A DNA stretch of 64,000 nucleotides from CAINDZ01 sp041908585 (GTDB taxonomy: Bacteria; Krumholzibacteriota; Krumholzibacteriia; LZORAL124-64-63), in NCBI GenBank assembly GCA_041908585.1, contig JAYRFB010000275.1, forward strand, positions 1 to 64,000, written 5' to 3'. The notes beneath the pieces were generated by a model. The model ran no database searches. It was not told the origin of the DNA and saw only the letters and a program-made list of their open reading frames with translations. Of the stretch, positions 8,575 through 17,512 are shown piece by piece. The position numbers and the translations under genes are program-made. The stretch's first letter is position 1, and every line of letters begins with the position of its first letter.

Positions 8575-9810
8575 TTACCACCAGGCCTCCAGCCCCGTCA
8601 CCGAGACCGCCAGGCGAAGATAGCTGCTCGAGAGCCCGTTGTCCCCCGCGTCGCCGATCTGGCCCCAGGTCAGTCCCACGTCGAGCGTGCCCGCCTCGCC
8701 CCTCAGGGGGAAGCCGGTGCCGACGCTGAGCGAGCGCTCGACCACCTCGTGGCCGCCGACCCGGTAGGGCCAGCGATGCCAGCCCACGCCCACGCGCAGC
8801 GGCAGGTTGGACCAGCCGGCGCGACGCGCCGTCCCCCGGCGCCGCTCCACGCCCGCGGCCCACTGCAGTTCCTCGACCAGCTCGTCCTGCCATCCCGGCT
8901 GGGCGAGCCAGTCCGCCGGGGCCTCGAAGCGCCGCCAGTCCTGGCGCCTCGCGTCCAGCCCCGCCTCCCAGCGCCCGCCCAGTCCGGCGGCCAGGCCCAC
9001 CGCAAGTTCGGCCGGCCGTCGCAGTTCGAACTCGGTGAACGTCCGCTCCGCCACGCCCCCCAGCTCGGTCTTGCGACGGCCGTCGACGGCGTGCGCGCCG
9101 GTCCAGGTCACGCCGAGCCGCACGTCCGGCACGGGGGTCACCAGGGCGGCCAGCGTGGCTGACGTCCCGGTGAACTGGTCCTCGGCCACGGCGATCACCG
9201 AACGGTAGAACGGGATGCCCGCGGAGTTGACGGGATTGTCGTAGTACGCCGCCAGGGTCTCGCGCAGAGAGCCCCGCTCGAGGTTGAGCGCTGCCGCCGC
9301 CGAGAGGCGGTCGTTCACCCGCCAGGCCACACCGAGGGGCACCTTGAACGTCGAGCCCTCGCGCTCGAACTGCGTCGAGCCGACCAGCGAATCGTCCCAG
9401 GCGTACCACGTCGAATCCACGCGCGTGTGCCAGGAGGTGCCGCGCTCCAGCTTGAAGCCGGCAGTGAAGGCCAGTTGACCCTTGATGACGGGCACCACCG
9501 CGCGCGCGTCGGGCAGGTACGTGCGGTAGGTCGAGCGCGAGCCCGCCGGCGAATCGTGACCGGCCGACTCGCCGTAGCCGGTCAACGCCAGCCCCACCTG
9601 CCGGACCCCGGCGGCGGAGGCCGGGTTCTTGAAGCCCGGGTGCAGCGTATCCTGTTCGGCCAGTCCCCAGCCGCCGCGTCCCAGCATGCGCGCATCGCCG
9701 TCGGCCAGCCGCTGCCCCACGCTCTGCAGCGCGAACGGCGACTGGGCCCGCGCTCCGCCCGCGGCCGCGGCCACGAGAGCGACCGCCACCAGCATCCTCG
9801 TGCGGGTCAT
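8575..9810 (-). CDS. Outer-membrane beta-barrel protein (PorV/FadL-like)
   Basis: A 411-residue protein with a signal peptide cleaved near GGARAQS. The mature part alternates hydrophobic and polar residues in amphipathic strands (QVGLALTGYGES, LAFTAGFKLERG, VRLGVTWTGAHA, LRLAVSVTGLEAWW) and ends in an aromatic residue, as outer-membrane barrels do. The first part, RMLGRGGWGLAEQDTLHPGF then KNPASAAGV, resembles the N-terminus of PorV/FadL-like porins, in which an NPA motif follows a Gly-rich loop. The start overlaps the stop of the upstream lipoprotein gene by 4 bases (ATGA), so the two are coupled and may form a complex. Transport substrate unknown. Confidence 0.7.
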   Translation of the reverse strand: MTRTRMLVAVALVAAAAGGARAQSPFALQSVGQRLADGDARMLGRGGWGLAEQDTLHPGFKNPASAAGVRQVGLALTGYGESAGHDSPAGSRSTYRTYLPDARAVVPVIKGQLAFTAGFKLERGTSWHTRVDSTWYAWDDSLVGSTQFEREGSTFKVPLGVAWRVNDRLSAAAALNLERGSLRETLAAYYDNPVNSAGIPFYRSVIAVAEDQFTGTSATLAALVTPVPDVRLGVTWTGAHAVDGRRKTELGGVAERTFTEFELRRPAELAVGLAAGLGGRWEAGLDARRQDWRRFEAPADWLAQPGWQDELVEELQWAAGVERRRGTARRAGWSNLPLRVGVGWHRWPYRVGGHEVVERSLSVGTGFPLRGEAGTLDVGLTWGQIGDAGDNGLSSSYLRLAVSVTGLEAWW

Positions 9811-11195
9811 TCCGCGCCTCCGAGCCGCTCGCCGCGGCGGCTGTAGGTGATCTCCAGGCGCGGCCGCAGGCTGTCCGCGGACGCCGTGCCGAAGAACCGG
9901 AACTCCGCCAGGTAGAAGTCCGGGTCGACGGAGGTCAGGTCGTAGGTCGGGTACGCGTCCTCGCCGGCGGCAAGGACCAGCGCCCGCGGGCCCTCATAGA
10001 CATTGTTGACGATCCGCTGCACCAGCGTGGTCACGTCGAACGCGAGGTGTCGGACGCTGGCCGGATCCAGGCTCGTCTGCCCCGTGATCGCGTAGGTGGC
10101 CGAGGGCAGCTCGGACCGCTCCAGCGACGCCGGGACCGCGGCCAGCTCCAGCGAGTCGATCTCGGCGACCACCACCGCCTCCGTGTTGCCGAACGCGACG
10201 GACGTGTCGTTGGCCAGGCGCAGTACCGCGCGATTGACCAGCACGTCCTCCGGCAGCGCCGAGAAATCGAAGTCGAGCGCCGGGTACGAGCGCAGGCAGG
10301 TGCGCAGGACGAAGCCGGACGCGGGATCGGCCGGCAGCGCGCCCACCTCGTGGAACGTGGAGGTGTCGGCCACGGGCGGCAGCAGGTAGTTGGCGATCGT
10401 GTTGTCCTCGAACTCGATGACCAGGTTCGGGGCCACGACCGTCCCCACCGCCACGTCGTCCAGTTCCGTGTAGCGCAGCAGCTCGCGCGCCGCGAAGCCG
10501 ACGATGCCCTCGTCCGAGGCGTCGCCGAGCGAAATCATCAGCCCGACGACGGCGCCGCCCTCGAGCCACTCGAGGAGGTCGCCCTCGAACAGGCGCAGGA
10601 ACGGCTCGCTGCCCTGCACGGGCTCGATGGCGTCCTGGTTGAGGATCGTCGTGCCGGCGGGCGGCACGGCGCCCGGATAGGTCGCGTAGAGCGTGCTGTC
10701 GAACGGCGCGGCGAGCTGGCGCACCTCGTAGTAGAGGTCGAGCGGCTGGCCGCTGGCGACGAACGTGGTGTCGCCGTCCTCGATCACGCGCCGCAGGCCG
10801 CTGTAGTGAGACAGCTTCGTCAGGCTCAGCTTGACGGACTTGATGTTCTCGGCCGTGAAGAGCTCCACCGGGTGGTCGTCGTCGCCGATGGCGCCGAAGT
10901 CGTAGTTCGCCAGGATGCGCGAGCTGGTGCCGTTGCGCCCGCCCAGGTACAGCACCTGCTGGCGGTGGACCGGCACGTCGTCGTCCGTGACGGCCACGGC
11001 GGCGTATGCGGTGACGTCGTCCGCCAGCAGCTCGATCAGGGACTCGTCCAGCCCGTCGTCCACCAGCCCCGCGCCCACGCGATTGGGCAGGTCGCTGGTG
11101 CAACCGGCCAGCCAGGCCGCGAGCCCCGTCGCCAGCAGCGCCGCCGCCAGGAGCGCGCCGGTCACCGATCTGTTCGTCCGCCCTCTGGTCAGCAC
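9807..11195 (-). CDS. Large lipoprotein of unknown function
   Basis: A 462-residue protein with basic residues, a hydrophobic core and the lipobox LAGC (Cys at 32). The body has beta-rich segments such as IKSVKLSLTKLSHYSGL, VNRAVLRLANDTSV and LRPRLEITYSRR. These recur in secreted FCB-group lipoproteins with DNRLRE- or DUF4270-like repeats; that comparison rests on pattern only. It starts 16 bases after exbD and its stop overlaps the beta-barrel gene by 4 bases, so it probably works in the outer membrane with that barrel. No catalytic motif is visible. Confidence 0.65.
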   Translation of the reverse strand: MLTRGRTNRSVTGALLAAALLATGLAAWLAGCTSDLPNRVGAGLVDDGLDESLIELLADDVTAYAAVAVTDDDVPVHRQQVLYLGGRNGTSSRILANYDFGAIGDDDHPVELFTAENIKSVKLSLTKLSHYSGLRRVIEDGDTTFVASGQPLDLYYEVRQLAAPFDSTLYATYPGAVPPAGTTILNQDAIEPVQGSEPFLRLFEGDLLEWLEGGAVVGLMISLGDASDEGIVGFAARELLRYTELDDVAVGTVVAPNLVIEFEDNTIANYLLPPVADTSTFHEVGALPADPASGFVLRTCLRSYPALDFDFSALPEDVLVNRAVLRLANDTSVAFGNTEAVVVAEIDSLELAAVPASLERSELPSATYAITGQTSLDPASVRHLAFDVTTLVQRIVNNVYEGPRALVLAAGEDAYPTYDLTSVDPDFYLAEFRFFGTASADSLRPRLEITYSRRGERLGGAE

Positions 11196-11211
11196 GTGGC
11201 CTCCTGCCCCG

Positions 11212-11622
11212 TCATTCGCCGCCCGCCGAGCGGGCCGAAAGACTGATGCGTGTGAATCCGCTCTGCCTGATCACGTCGATCAGGCGCACGACGTCCCCGT
11301 GCTGTGAACCGGCGTCCGCGCGCAGGACCATGCGGTCCTCGCCCGTGTCCGACTTCATCTGCGCCAGCAGCGGCGGCAGCTCCGCCTCCGCAACCTGCCG
11401 TTCGTCCAGGAAGATGCGCCCGTCGCCGGTCAGGTAGAGGATCGCCGGCGTATCGACCGCCTCCTCCGCCGTGGCCGATCGCGGCAGCACCACGGTCACG
11501 GCCGGCTGCCGCCGGAAGCTGGAGGTCACCAGCAGGAAGATCAGCATCAGGAACATCACGTCGATGAGCGACGTGACGTTCAGCACGAGGCTGCGCCCCT
11601 TCCTCGGCGTCCGGAAGTTCAC
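11212..11622 (-). CDS. exbD: ExbD/TolR family biopolymer transport protein
   Basis: A 136-residue protein with a short cytoplasmic N-terminus (NFRTPRKGRS), one transmembrane helix beginning SLIDVMFLMLIFLLV and a periplasmic domain. The Asp in SLIDVMF is the proton-path residue of ExbD/TolR. The periplasmic part (AILYLTGDGRIFLDER...VVRLIDVIRQSGFTRISL) matches the family fold. The start overlaps the exbB-like stop by 4 bases. With ExbB and TonB it would couple the proton motive force to outer-membrane processes; a Tol-type role cannot be excluded from sequence alone. Confidence 0.9.
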   Translation of the reverse strand: MNFRTPRKGRSLVLNVTSLIDVMFLMLIFLLVTSSFRRQPAVTVVLPRSATAEEAVDTPAILYLTGDGRIFLDERQVAEAELPPLLAQMKSDTGEDRMVLRADAGSQHGDVVRLIDVIRQSGFTRISLSARSAGGE

Positions 11623-12260
11623 GCCCGCCCCGTCCGCTCATCGACCGCGGCGCGACGCCGGCGCAGCGCATCCAGCAGCCTGGAGGCATAGGTCTCCAGC
11701 TCGAAGATGACGCGGTCCGCGCGGGCGTTGAGCCAGTTGTAGGCGACCAGCGCCGGGATGCCGATGAACAGGCCGGCGGCCGTCGTCACCATGGCCTCGC
11801 TGATGCCGCCGGACAGGGCTTCGGGATCGCCGATGCCCGCGTTCGAGACTGCCGCGAAGATGCGGATCATGCCCAGCACCGTGCCCAGCAGGCCGAGCAG
11901 CGGCGACACCGCGGCGACCGTCTCGAGCACGCCGAGCCGTCGCGTCAGCAGCGTCGCCTCTCGCCGTCCCGCCTCCTGGAGCACGTCCCGGATCACCGTC
12001 CAGTCGCTCTCGGCATGGTCGAGCCCGGCGCGGACGATGTTGGCGAACGGGCCCGGTCGCCCCTGGCAGAGCGCATAGGCCACCGACAGGTCGGGACCGC
12101 TGTCTAGCGTGTCCACCGCGGCGGCGATCTCGGGGACGATGATGCGGCCGCGCCGCAGCACGATCAGCCGCTCGATGATCACGGCCAGGCCGACCAGCGA
12201 AGCCGCGCCGATCGGGACCATCATCGAGCGTCCGGCCAGGATCCAGTGCCACAAGTCCAT
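11619..12260 (-). CDS. exbB: ExbB/TolQ/MotA family proton channel
   Basis: A 213-residue protein with three predicted transmembrane segments: one at the N-terminus (MVPIGAASLVGLAVIIERL) and two in the conserved MotA_TolQ_ExbB domain. Those carry LGVLETVAAVSPLLGLLGTV and then ISEAMVTTAAGLFIGIPALV. The Thr/Pro-rich pore signature (TAAGL.IGIPAL) is intact. It is the stator channel that works with the ExbD-like protein encoded directly after it and with the TonB-like protein 43 bases before it. Confidence 0.92.
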   Translation of the reverse strand: MDLWHWILAGRSMMVPIGAASLVGLAVIIERLIVLRRGRIIVPEIAAAVDTLDSGPDLSVAYALCQGRPGPFANIVRAGLDHAESDWTVIRDVLQEAGRREATLLTRRLGVLETVAAVSPLLGLLGTVLGMIRIFAAVSNAGIGDPEALSGGISEAMVTTAAGLFIGIPALVAYNWLNARADRVIFELETYASRLLDALRRRRAAVDERTGRA

Positions 12261-12303
12261 GTGCGACCTTTCGTGCCGGCGCGCGGGGGCGCCGACCGCC
12301 GCT

Positions 12304-13440
12304 TCAGCGAAGCGGCTCAGGATAAGCCATCGTCAGCCGTATCTCAAGATGCGGCAGCGGGAAATGCGACGGCAACGGCGCGAACGGCGACGAGGACAGC
12401 AACGCCGCCCGCGACGCGTTGTGGAGGGACTCGTGACCGTCGGTCTCGAGGATCTCCGCCAGGCTGACGCGGCCGTCGCGCTCGACGACGACGCGCAGGA
12501 CCGTCTTGCCCGAGATCAGCCCGAGCCGCCGGCCCTCCGGCACCACCCAGTTGCGCATCAGGGTGTTGCCGAAGGCCTGCATCCACGGCGCGTAGTTCCA
12601 CTCCCAGGTGTTGAGGCTGAAGTCGCCCACCCGCGCCACGCCGCTGGTCTGCGGCCCGGTCGCGTCCTGGTCGTAGTCGATGCCCCGGTCGCCTGGCGAG
12701 CCGCGATCGGCCCGCTGCAGCACCGAGGGCGCGGTGGTGCCCCCCCACCAGTCCTCCAGGGGCTTCGGCGAGGCCGCCGGCGATTCCTCGCGCGCAGGCT
12801 CGGGCTCGGCGTCCTCCTGCCTGGGCACGGGGAGCGCGCCCTGCTCCTGTGCCGCCAGGTCGCGCGTGCGCTTGCGCTCCTGCTCGCGCTCCGCGCGCTC
12901 GCGCTGCGCGGCGGCGGCGGCCTCGGCGGGCGTCGGCTCGCGGAGCGGCTGCTGCGGGACCGTCGCCGCCTCGGCCGCCAGGTTCACGCCCGGCGCATTG
13001 GCCAGGTCCTCGCGGCGCAACGCGACCTGCGGCGACTCGGCCGCGCGCGGCGCGTTGGGCTGCAACGCGTCGGCGCCAACGGTCGGGTTCGCCGCCAGCG
13101 AGTGGTACATCGCCAGGTACTGCGGCTGGTCGGGATCATCCTCGGGCGGCGTCTCGCTGGCCAGCCGCTCCGGGATGGAGGTGAAGATGCGCTCCCGCTC
13201 CCGCTCCGCCTCCGCGGCCGGATCGTCGGCGGTCGGCGGCCGGTCCGGCTCCAGCGCGATCTCGACCTCCGTGGCGCGGCGCTCGCCGGCGGTCGGCGAC
13301 AGGTTCACCGGCACGCGCTGGAAGACCACAACGCCCAGCAGGTGCAGGACCAGCGAGACGACGAAGGCCGTGAGCAGGACGCGCCGCTCGCCGGGGTCAT
13401 CCCCGGGCCCGGCAGCCATCCCCCGGCGGGTCGCCGTCAT
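12304..13440 (-). CDS. TonB-like energy transducer
   Basis: A 378-residue protein started at the ATG at 13440. One N-terminal transmembrane helix (VLLTAFVVSLVLHLLGVVVF, including the His-Leu-Leu typical of TonB) anchors it. A long Ala/Glu/Arg/Pro-rich periplasmic spacer follows, with a coiled-coil-like EREREAEREQERKR character. The C-terminal 90 residues (NWVVPEGRRLGLISGKTVLR, then DGRVSLAEILETDGHESL and FAPLPSHFP) match the TonB C-terminal domain. It heads the exbB-exbD operon. The partner receptor is not identifiable; no TonB-dependent receptor lies in this window. Confidence 0.85.
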   Translation of the reverse strand: MTATRRGMAAGPGDDPGERRVLLTAFVVSLVLHLLGVVVFQRVPVNLSPTAGERRATEVEIALEPDRPPTADDPAAEAERERERIFTSIPERLASETPPEDDPDQPQYLAMYHSLAANPTVGADALQPNAPRAAESPQVALRREDLANAPGVNLAAEAATVPQQPLREPTPAEAAAAAQRERAEREQERKRTRDLAAQEQGALPVPRQEDAEPEPAREESPAASPKPLEDWWGGTTAPSVLQRADRGSPGDRGIDYDQDATGPQTSGVARVGDFSLNTWEWNYAPWMQAFGNTLMRNWVVPEGRRLGLISGKTVLRVVVERDGRVSLAEILETDGHESLHNASRAALLSSSPFAPLPSHFPLPHLEIRLTMAYPEPLR

Positions 13441-13498
13441 CGCCACGTGCCAGCTCCCTGGTTCCGGGCGGACGGGACGCCCGCCCGCGGAACGCGAA

Positions 13499-13528
13499 AT
13501 GTTACGGCAAGCCGCCGGGCATTGCCAA
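13499..13528 (-). promoter_or_regulatory. Probable promoter of the TonB/Exb operon
   Basis: On the minus strand TTGGCA, an 18-bp spacer and TAACAT lie about 60 bases before the tonB-like start, in the 165-bp divergent gap with murB. No equally clear pair faces murB; TTGACG at 13536-13541 is the best candidate there. Confidence 0.5.
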
Positions 13529-13605
13529 CACGGGTTGACGCACCGGGTCGCCGGGCCGATCGTGGTCCGGCGCACCGCCGCCGATGCGGGCGCGAAAGGC
13601 CGTCC

Positions 13606-14556
13606 ATGGATCCCGGTGATCGCTTCCTGAGCCTGCTGCCGGCGGACCTGCGGGGGTCCGTGCGTCGCGGCCTGCCGCTGGCCGGGCTCACGACGCTCCA
13701 GGTGGGGGGCCCGGCGGCGCTGGTCTGTCCCGTGCTGAACGCGCAGCAGGCGCTGAGGTTCCAGCAGGCGGCGATCGATTCAGGATCGCCGTGGTGCGTG
13801 CTCGGGGGCGGCAGCAACGTGCTGGCGGATGATCGCGGCTTCGGCGGCGCCGTGCTGCGCCTCGAGGCAGCCGGGATGCGGTTCCGCGGCGACACGGTCG
13901 ACGTCGAGGCCGGCGCGTCCTTCGACGACCTGGTGGCCGCGAGCCTGGGCGCGGGATGGTGCGGGCTGGAATTCGCCTCCGGGATCCCGGGGACGATCGG
14001 CGGTGCCCTTGCCGGCAACGCCGGCTGCTACGGCAGCGAGATCCGTGACCTGGTGGAAGAGGTCACCGTGCTGACCCCCGCCGGCCGACTGGAGCGGCGC
14101 GGCCCGGCCGAGTGCGGCTTCCGATACCGCGGCTCGGCCCTCCGTGACGGCGGCGACGTCATCCTGTCGGCCGTGCTGCGCCTGCGCCGTGGCGACCTGG
14201 CGGCGGCCGCGGCCGAGCGCGAGGCCCACCTGGCCGACCGGCGCGCCAAGCACCCGGTGACCGAGCCCAGCGCCGGCAGCTGGTTCCGCAACCTCGAGCC
14301 GCTGGAGCCCGGCGGGCGCCGCCAGGCGGCCGGGCAGCTTCTCGAGCAGGCCGGCGCCAAGGGGATGCGCGAGGGCGGGGCGGCGGTCTTTCCGCGCCAC
14401 GCCAACATCATCGTGAACGTTGGCCACGCGCGCAGCGACGAGGTGCTCCGGCTGGCTGCGCGCATGCGCGAGGCCGTGCGCGAGCGATTCGGCGTCGAGC
14501 TCCAGGAAGAGGTCCGCTACCTCGATCCGGAAGCGCCGTCGGGCCGACTCATTTGA
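13606..14556 (+). CDS. murB: UDP-N-acetylenolpyruvoylglucosamine reductase MurB
   Basis: A 316-residue FAD enzyme that reduces UDP-GlcNAc-enolpyruvate with NADPH to UDP-MurNAc in peptidoglycan synthesis. Visible motifs are LGGGSNVL (FAD binding), EFASGIPGTIGGALAGNAGCYG, the catalytic-Ser region EPSAGSWFRNLEP and the substrate block FPRHANIIVN, with a terminal LQEEVRYLD. The short form fits type II MurB. Start chosen at ATG 13606. It stands alone, divergent from the TonB operon, and overlaps the end of the convergent FG-GAP gene by 8 bases. Confidence 0.93.
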   Translation: MDPGDRFLSLLPADLRGSVRRGLPLAGLTTLQVGGPAALVCPVLNAQQALRFQQAAIDSGSPWCVLGGGSNVLADDRGFGGAVLRLEAAGMRFRGDTVDVEAGASFDDLVAASLGAGWCGLEFASGIPGTIGGALAGNAGCYGSEIRDLVEEVTVLTPAGRLERRGPAECGFRYRGSALRDGGDVILSAVLRLRRGDLAAAAAEREAHLADRRAKHPVTEPSAGSWFRNLEPLEPGGRRQAAGQLLEQAGAKGMREGGAAVFPRHANIIVNVGHARSDEVLRLAARMREAVRERFGVELQEEVRYLDPEAPSGRLI

Positions 14557-17338
14557 CCAGCACCAGGCGCGAGGTCGCGCTGCCGCCGGGCCCGGCCACG
14601 CGCAGCAGGTAGATCCCCGCCGGAGCCGCGCGACCGCCCGCACGGCCGTCCCACGCCACCTCGTGCTCGCCGGCAGGCAGGTCACCCTCCAGCAGGACCG
14701 CCAGACGCCGCCCGGCCAGGTCATGCACCGTCACCACCGCCGGCCCGCCGCCGGGCAGGTTGAAGACCGCGTGGAAGAGCGGGTTGCCCGGGTTGGGCCA
14801 GGGGCCGGCGGCCCAGGCTGGCCGACCCGGCCCGGTGAACGCCGCGCCCGCGCACGGGGCCGGCACGGCCTCGGTGCGGGATTCGCCTTCGCCTCCGGGC
14901 GTCGTCACGACCAGTCGCAACTCCTGCAGCGGCCCCCAGGCCGCCAGCGCCGCCGCGTCCAGTTCCAGGTCCCACGCCGTGGCCGTGGCCGCCAGGCGGC
15001 CGGCTTGCGCGCCGCCGGCGTCGGCGAGCGGTCGCCAGGCTGCGCCGGCCCGCGCCTCGAGCCGCCAGGCAGCCCCCGGCTCCGGCGACACGCGCACGTG
15101 CAGGCTGCCGCGGACGCAGTCCGCGCGCAGTGCCTGCGGCGCCAGGGCCACGGTGGTCGGGTCCAGGTTCAGGTGCGCGACACCGAGCGCAAGCGCACCG
15201 TCGAGCGCCAGCAGGTCGGGCGTCTCGTCGACATTGAGGTCGGCCACCGCGAACTCGAGCACGTCACCGGTCGTGCGCAGCGGCACCGACAGGTCCTGGC
15301 TCCACGGCAGGATGCCCAGGTAGATCTCGAAGCGCCCGAGCTGGCGCAGGCAGACCACGATGTCACCGTGGTCGTCGTCGTCGAGATCGCCGATGTGCAG
15401 CCCGGTCGGCTCGGCGTCCAATGCGTGGGACCCGGTCCGGCGCACGAGCGCCCCGTCACCCTGGTTCTCGAAGGCGACCAGCGAGCGGTCCGTCCGGCAG
15501 GCCACGACCACGTCGCGGTCCAGGTCGCCGTCGAGGTCGCCCACCGCCAGCAGCGTGGCGCCGTTGCCGGCATTGAGCCACTGGCCGGGCGCAAACGAGC
15601 GGGCCCCCAGGTTGAGGCGCCACCAGAGGCGACTGCCCCCGTCCACGGCCACGACTTCCAGGTCGCCGTCGCCATCGAGGTCCGGCAGCCGTACCTCCAG
15701 GGCCGGCAGCGAGAAGTCCACGACCTGGGGCGACGCGAAGCTGCCGCCTCCCAGCCCGTACAGGAGCTGGATGCCGGCGCCACCGGCCGGCAGCACGGCC
15801 AGGTCCAGCCACCCGTCGCCGTCGATGTCGCCTGCCTCGATCCGCGACGGGAAAGAGCCGAGCGGCGTGCGGGAGAGCTCCCGATAGGTGCCGCCCGGTT
15901 CGCGGTCCAGCACCACGACCGCGAACGCGCCGGCGTCGAGCACGGCGATCTCCGCTTCCGCATCAGCGTCGACCTGCAACGGCACCAGGCGGCCGTTCGC
16001 GAAGCCCGGATCGATGGGGACCGCGATGGTCGCCAGCGAGCCACCCGCCGTCGCCGCGTACAGCGACAACCCCGTGCCCAGGGCCGAAGCGACCATGACG
16101 TCCGGGCGGGCATCCCCGTCGAAGTCGGCGTGGGCCAGGCCGCCCGGCAGCTCGTCGATCGCGATCGTCGGCAGGCCCCAGAAGCCCGGCCCCGGCCGCG
16201 CAAGCATGAGCGTCAGGACGGAGGCGTCCTTGCCCACGGAGGCCACGTCCCGCCTCCCGTCGCCGTCGGCGTCGAACGAGACGGCTGCCAGCGGGCGGCA
16301 GCCGGGATAGTAGGCGGCGTGCCATTGCCAGGTGCCCCCGCCGCGGCTCGCGAACTCGACGGCGCCGCGGTCGGCGTTGAGCGCCAGCAGCGCCGGCGAG
16401 CCGTCGGCGAGCGTCCAGGTCAGCAGGTCGGGCGCCGGGACGGCCAGGGCCAGCGAACCCAGCGGGACCAGGTCCTCGCCCACGGCGCCGAGGAAATCCA
16501 CGCGCGCCACGTCGCGATCGGCCACGACCAGCTCGTCGCGCCCATCCCCGTCTCCATCGTAGGCCGCCGGCATGCCGGCGGTCAGACCGGGTACGCGCGC
16601 GGTGCGGGTCGCGACCGAGGCGTCCGCTGCGCGCGCCATGATGCACAGGTCCCCGGACAGGCGGCCGCGCTGCGCCACCACGGCTTCCGGCCGTCCGTCG
16701 CCGTCCAGGTCGGCGGAACACGTGCCATACGGTTCGTCCCCCACCGCGATCTCGTCGAGCTGGCGCCAGCCGGCGCGATCGGCCAGGACCACCACCCGGT
16801 CGACGCCGGGCAGCGTGACGGCCAGCCAGGGGTCGCCTGCCGGCACGTCGCCGAACCAGGCCATCTGGCCCGGGTCCTCCTCCAGCGGAACGGTCGCCTG
16901 CAGGGACAGGTAGGGGAAGCTGGCGCCGAGGCGCACGAAGTGGACCTGGTCGGGATCCGCCGTCGCCACCACGATGCCGCTCTCGGCGACCGGCAATCCG
17001 ACCCACGGCCGGGCCTGCACGGGGCGTCCCTGCAGCAGCAGCAGGCCCAGCGTCTGGAAGTTGCCGTTCAAAGGCTCGTAGCGTATCAGCGACAGGGTGC
17101 CGGATTGCAGGCCGACCACCAGGTCCTCGGTCGCGCGGCCCGGCAGGCGCACCGCGACCACGGAGGATCCCGGTTGCGACAGGGTCAGCGAACGCGGACC
17201 CGGGAACTCCACGGCCCCCCGCGCGGCTCCTGCCGCCAGGCAGAGGCAGCAGGCCGCGAACAACGCCGGCAGGGGAGCGGTCGCCCGCCCCGGGTGCGGA
17301 TCGGGCCGGGCGGGACAGCGGCTGGGCAGGATCCTCAT
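14549..17338 (-). CDS. Secreted FG-GAP/VCBS-repeat protein with FlgD-like C-terminal module
   Basis: A 929-residue exported protein. The ATG at 17338 follows a GAGGAG site and a signal peptide ends near AAGAARGAV. At least eight calcium-binding-type Asp loops occur in order, including DLDGDGRPEAVV, YDGDGDGRDELVV, DFDGDARPDVMV, DIDGDGWLDLAV and DLDDDDHGDIVV, which are blades of an integrin-like FG-GAP propeller. The last 90 residues (NPLFHAVFNLPGGGPAVVTV, LAGRRLAVLLEGDLPAGEHE, PAGIYLLRVAGP) are the FlgD-like Ig module common at the C-termini of secreted proteins in FCB-group bacteria. Likely a surface or extracellular binding protein; ligand unknown. It converges on murB with an 8-base overlap. 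Confidence 0.85.
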   Translation of the reverse strand: MRILPSRCPARPDPHPGRATAPLPALFAACCLCLAAGAARGAVEFPGPRSLTLSQPGSSVVAVRLPGRATEDLVVGLQSGTLSLIRYEPLNGNFQTLGLLLLQGRPVQARPWVGLPVAESGIVVATADPDQVHFVRLGASFPYLSLQATVPLEEDPGQMAWFGDVPAGDPWLAVTLPGVDRVVVLADRAGWRQLDEIAVGDEPYGTCSADLDGDGRPEAVVAQRGRLSGDLCIMARAADASVATRTARVPGLTAGMPAAYDGDGDGRDELVVADRDVARVDFLGAVGEDLVPLGSLALAVPAPDLLTWTLADGSPALLALNADRGAVEFASRGGGTWQWHAAYYPGCRPLAAVSFDADGDGRRDVASVGKDASVLTLMLARPGPGFWGLPTIAIDELPGGLAHADFDGDARPDVMVASALGTGLSLYAATAGGSLATIAVPIDPGFANGRLVPLQVDADAEAEIAVLDAGAFAVVVLDREPGGTYRELSRTPLGSFPSRIEAGDIDGDGWLDLAVLPAGGAGIQLLYGLGGGSFASPQVVDFSLPALEVRLPDLDGDGDLEVVAVDGGSRLWWRLNLGARSFAPGQWLNAGNGATLLAVGDLDGDLDRDVVVACRTDRSLVAFENQGDGALVRRTGSHALDAEPTGLHIGDLDDDDHGDIVVCLRQLGRFEIYLGILPWSQDLSVPLRTTGDVLEFAVADLNVDETPDLLALDGALALGVAHLNLDPTTVALAPQALRADCVRGSLHVRVSPEPGAAWRLEARAGAAWRPLADAGGAQAGRLAATATAWDLELDAAALAAWGPLQELRLVVTTPGGEGESRTEAVPAPCAGAAFTGPGRPAWAAGPWPNPGNPLFHAVFNLPGGGPAVVTVHDLAGRRLAVLLEGDLPAGEHEVAWDGRAGGRAAPAGIYLLRVAGPGGSATSRLVLVK

Positions 17339-17373
17339 CGTCGGCAGATCTCCTCGTCGGGGTCGCCGACTGC

Positions 17374-17402
17374 AGTATAGGGACAACCCGGCCGGCGGAC
17401 AA
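17374..17402 (-). promoter_or_regulatory. Promoter of the FG-GAP protein gene
   Basis: On the minus strand TTGTCC, a 17-bp spacer and TATACT lie about 40 bases before the ATG at 17338. Confidence 0.6.
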
Positions 17403-17420
17403 TCAGCGCCCCGTTAGGGG

Positions 17421-17449
17421 TTGACACCTCGCTCCCCGCGCCTGAAATT
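17421..17449 (+). promoter_or_regulatory. Possible promoter of the 331-residue beta-barrel gene
   Basis: A perfect -35 TTGACA is followed by a 17-bp spacer and a weak -10-like GAAATT, about 65 bases before the ATG at 17513. The weak -10 suggests an activator or a different exact spacing. Confidence 0.4.
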
Positions 17450-17512
17450 AAGCCGACGTCCTGATTGCCAGCCCCGCCGGTACCCCGGGCAACGTCCCGC
17501 ACAGGAGCCTGC

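Noticed and set aside
14420..17380. Plus-strand open frame of nearly 1000 codons
   Set aside because: Shadow of the FG-GAP gene: its translation is Gln/His/Arg/Val-rich and has no domain, while the minus strand has clear repeats, a signal peptide and a promoter.
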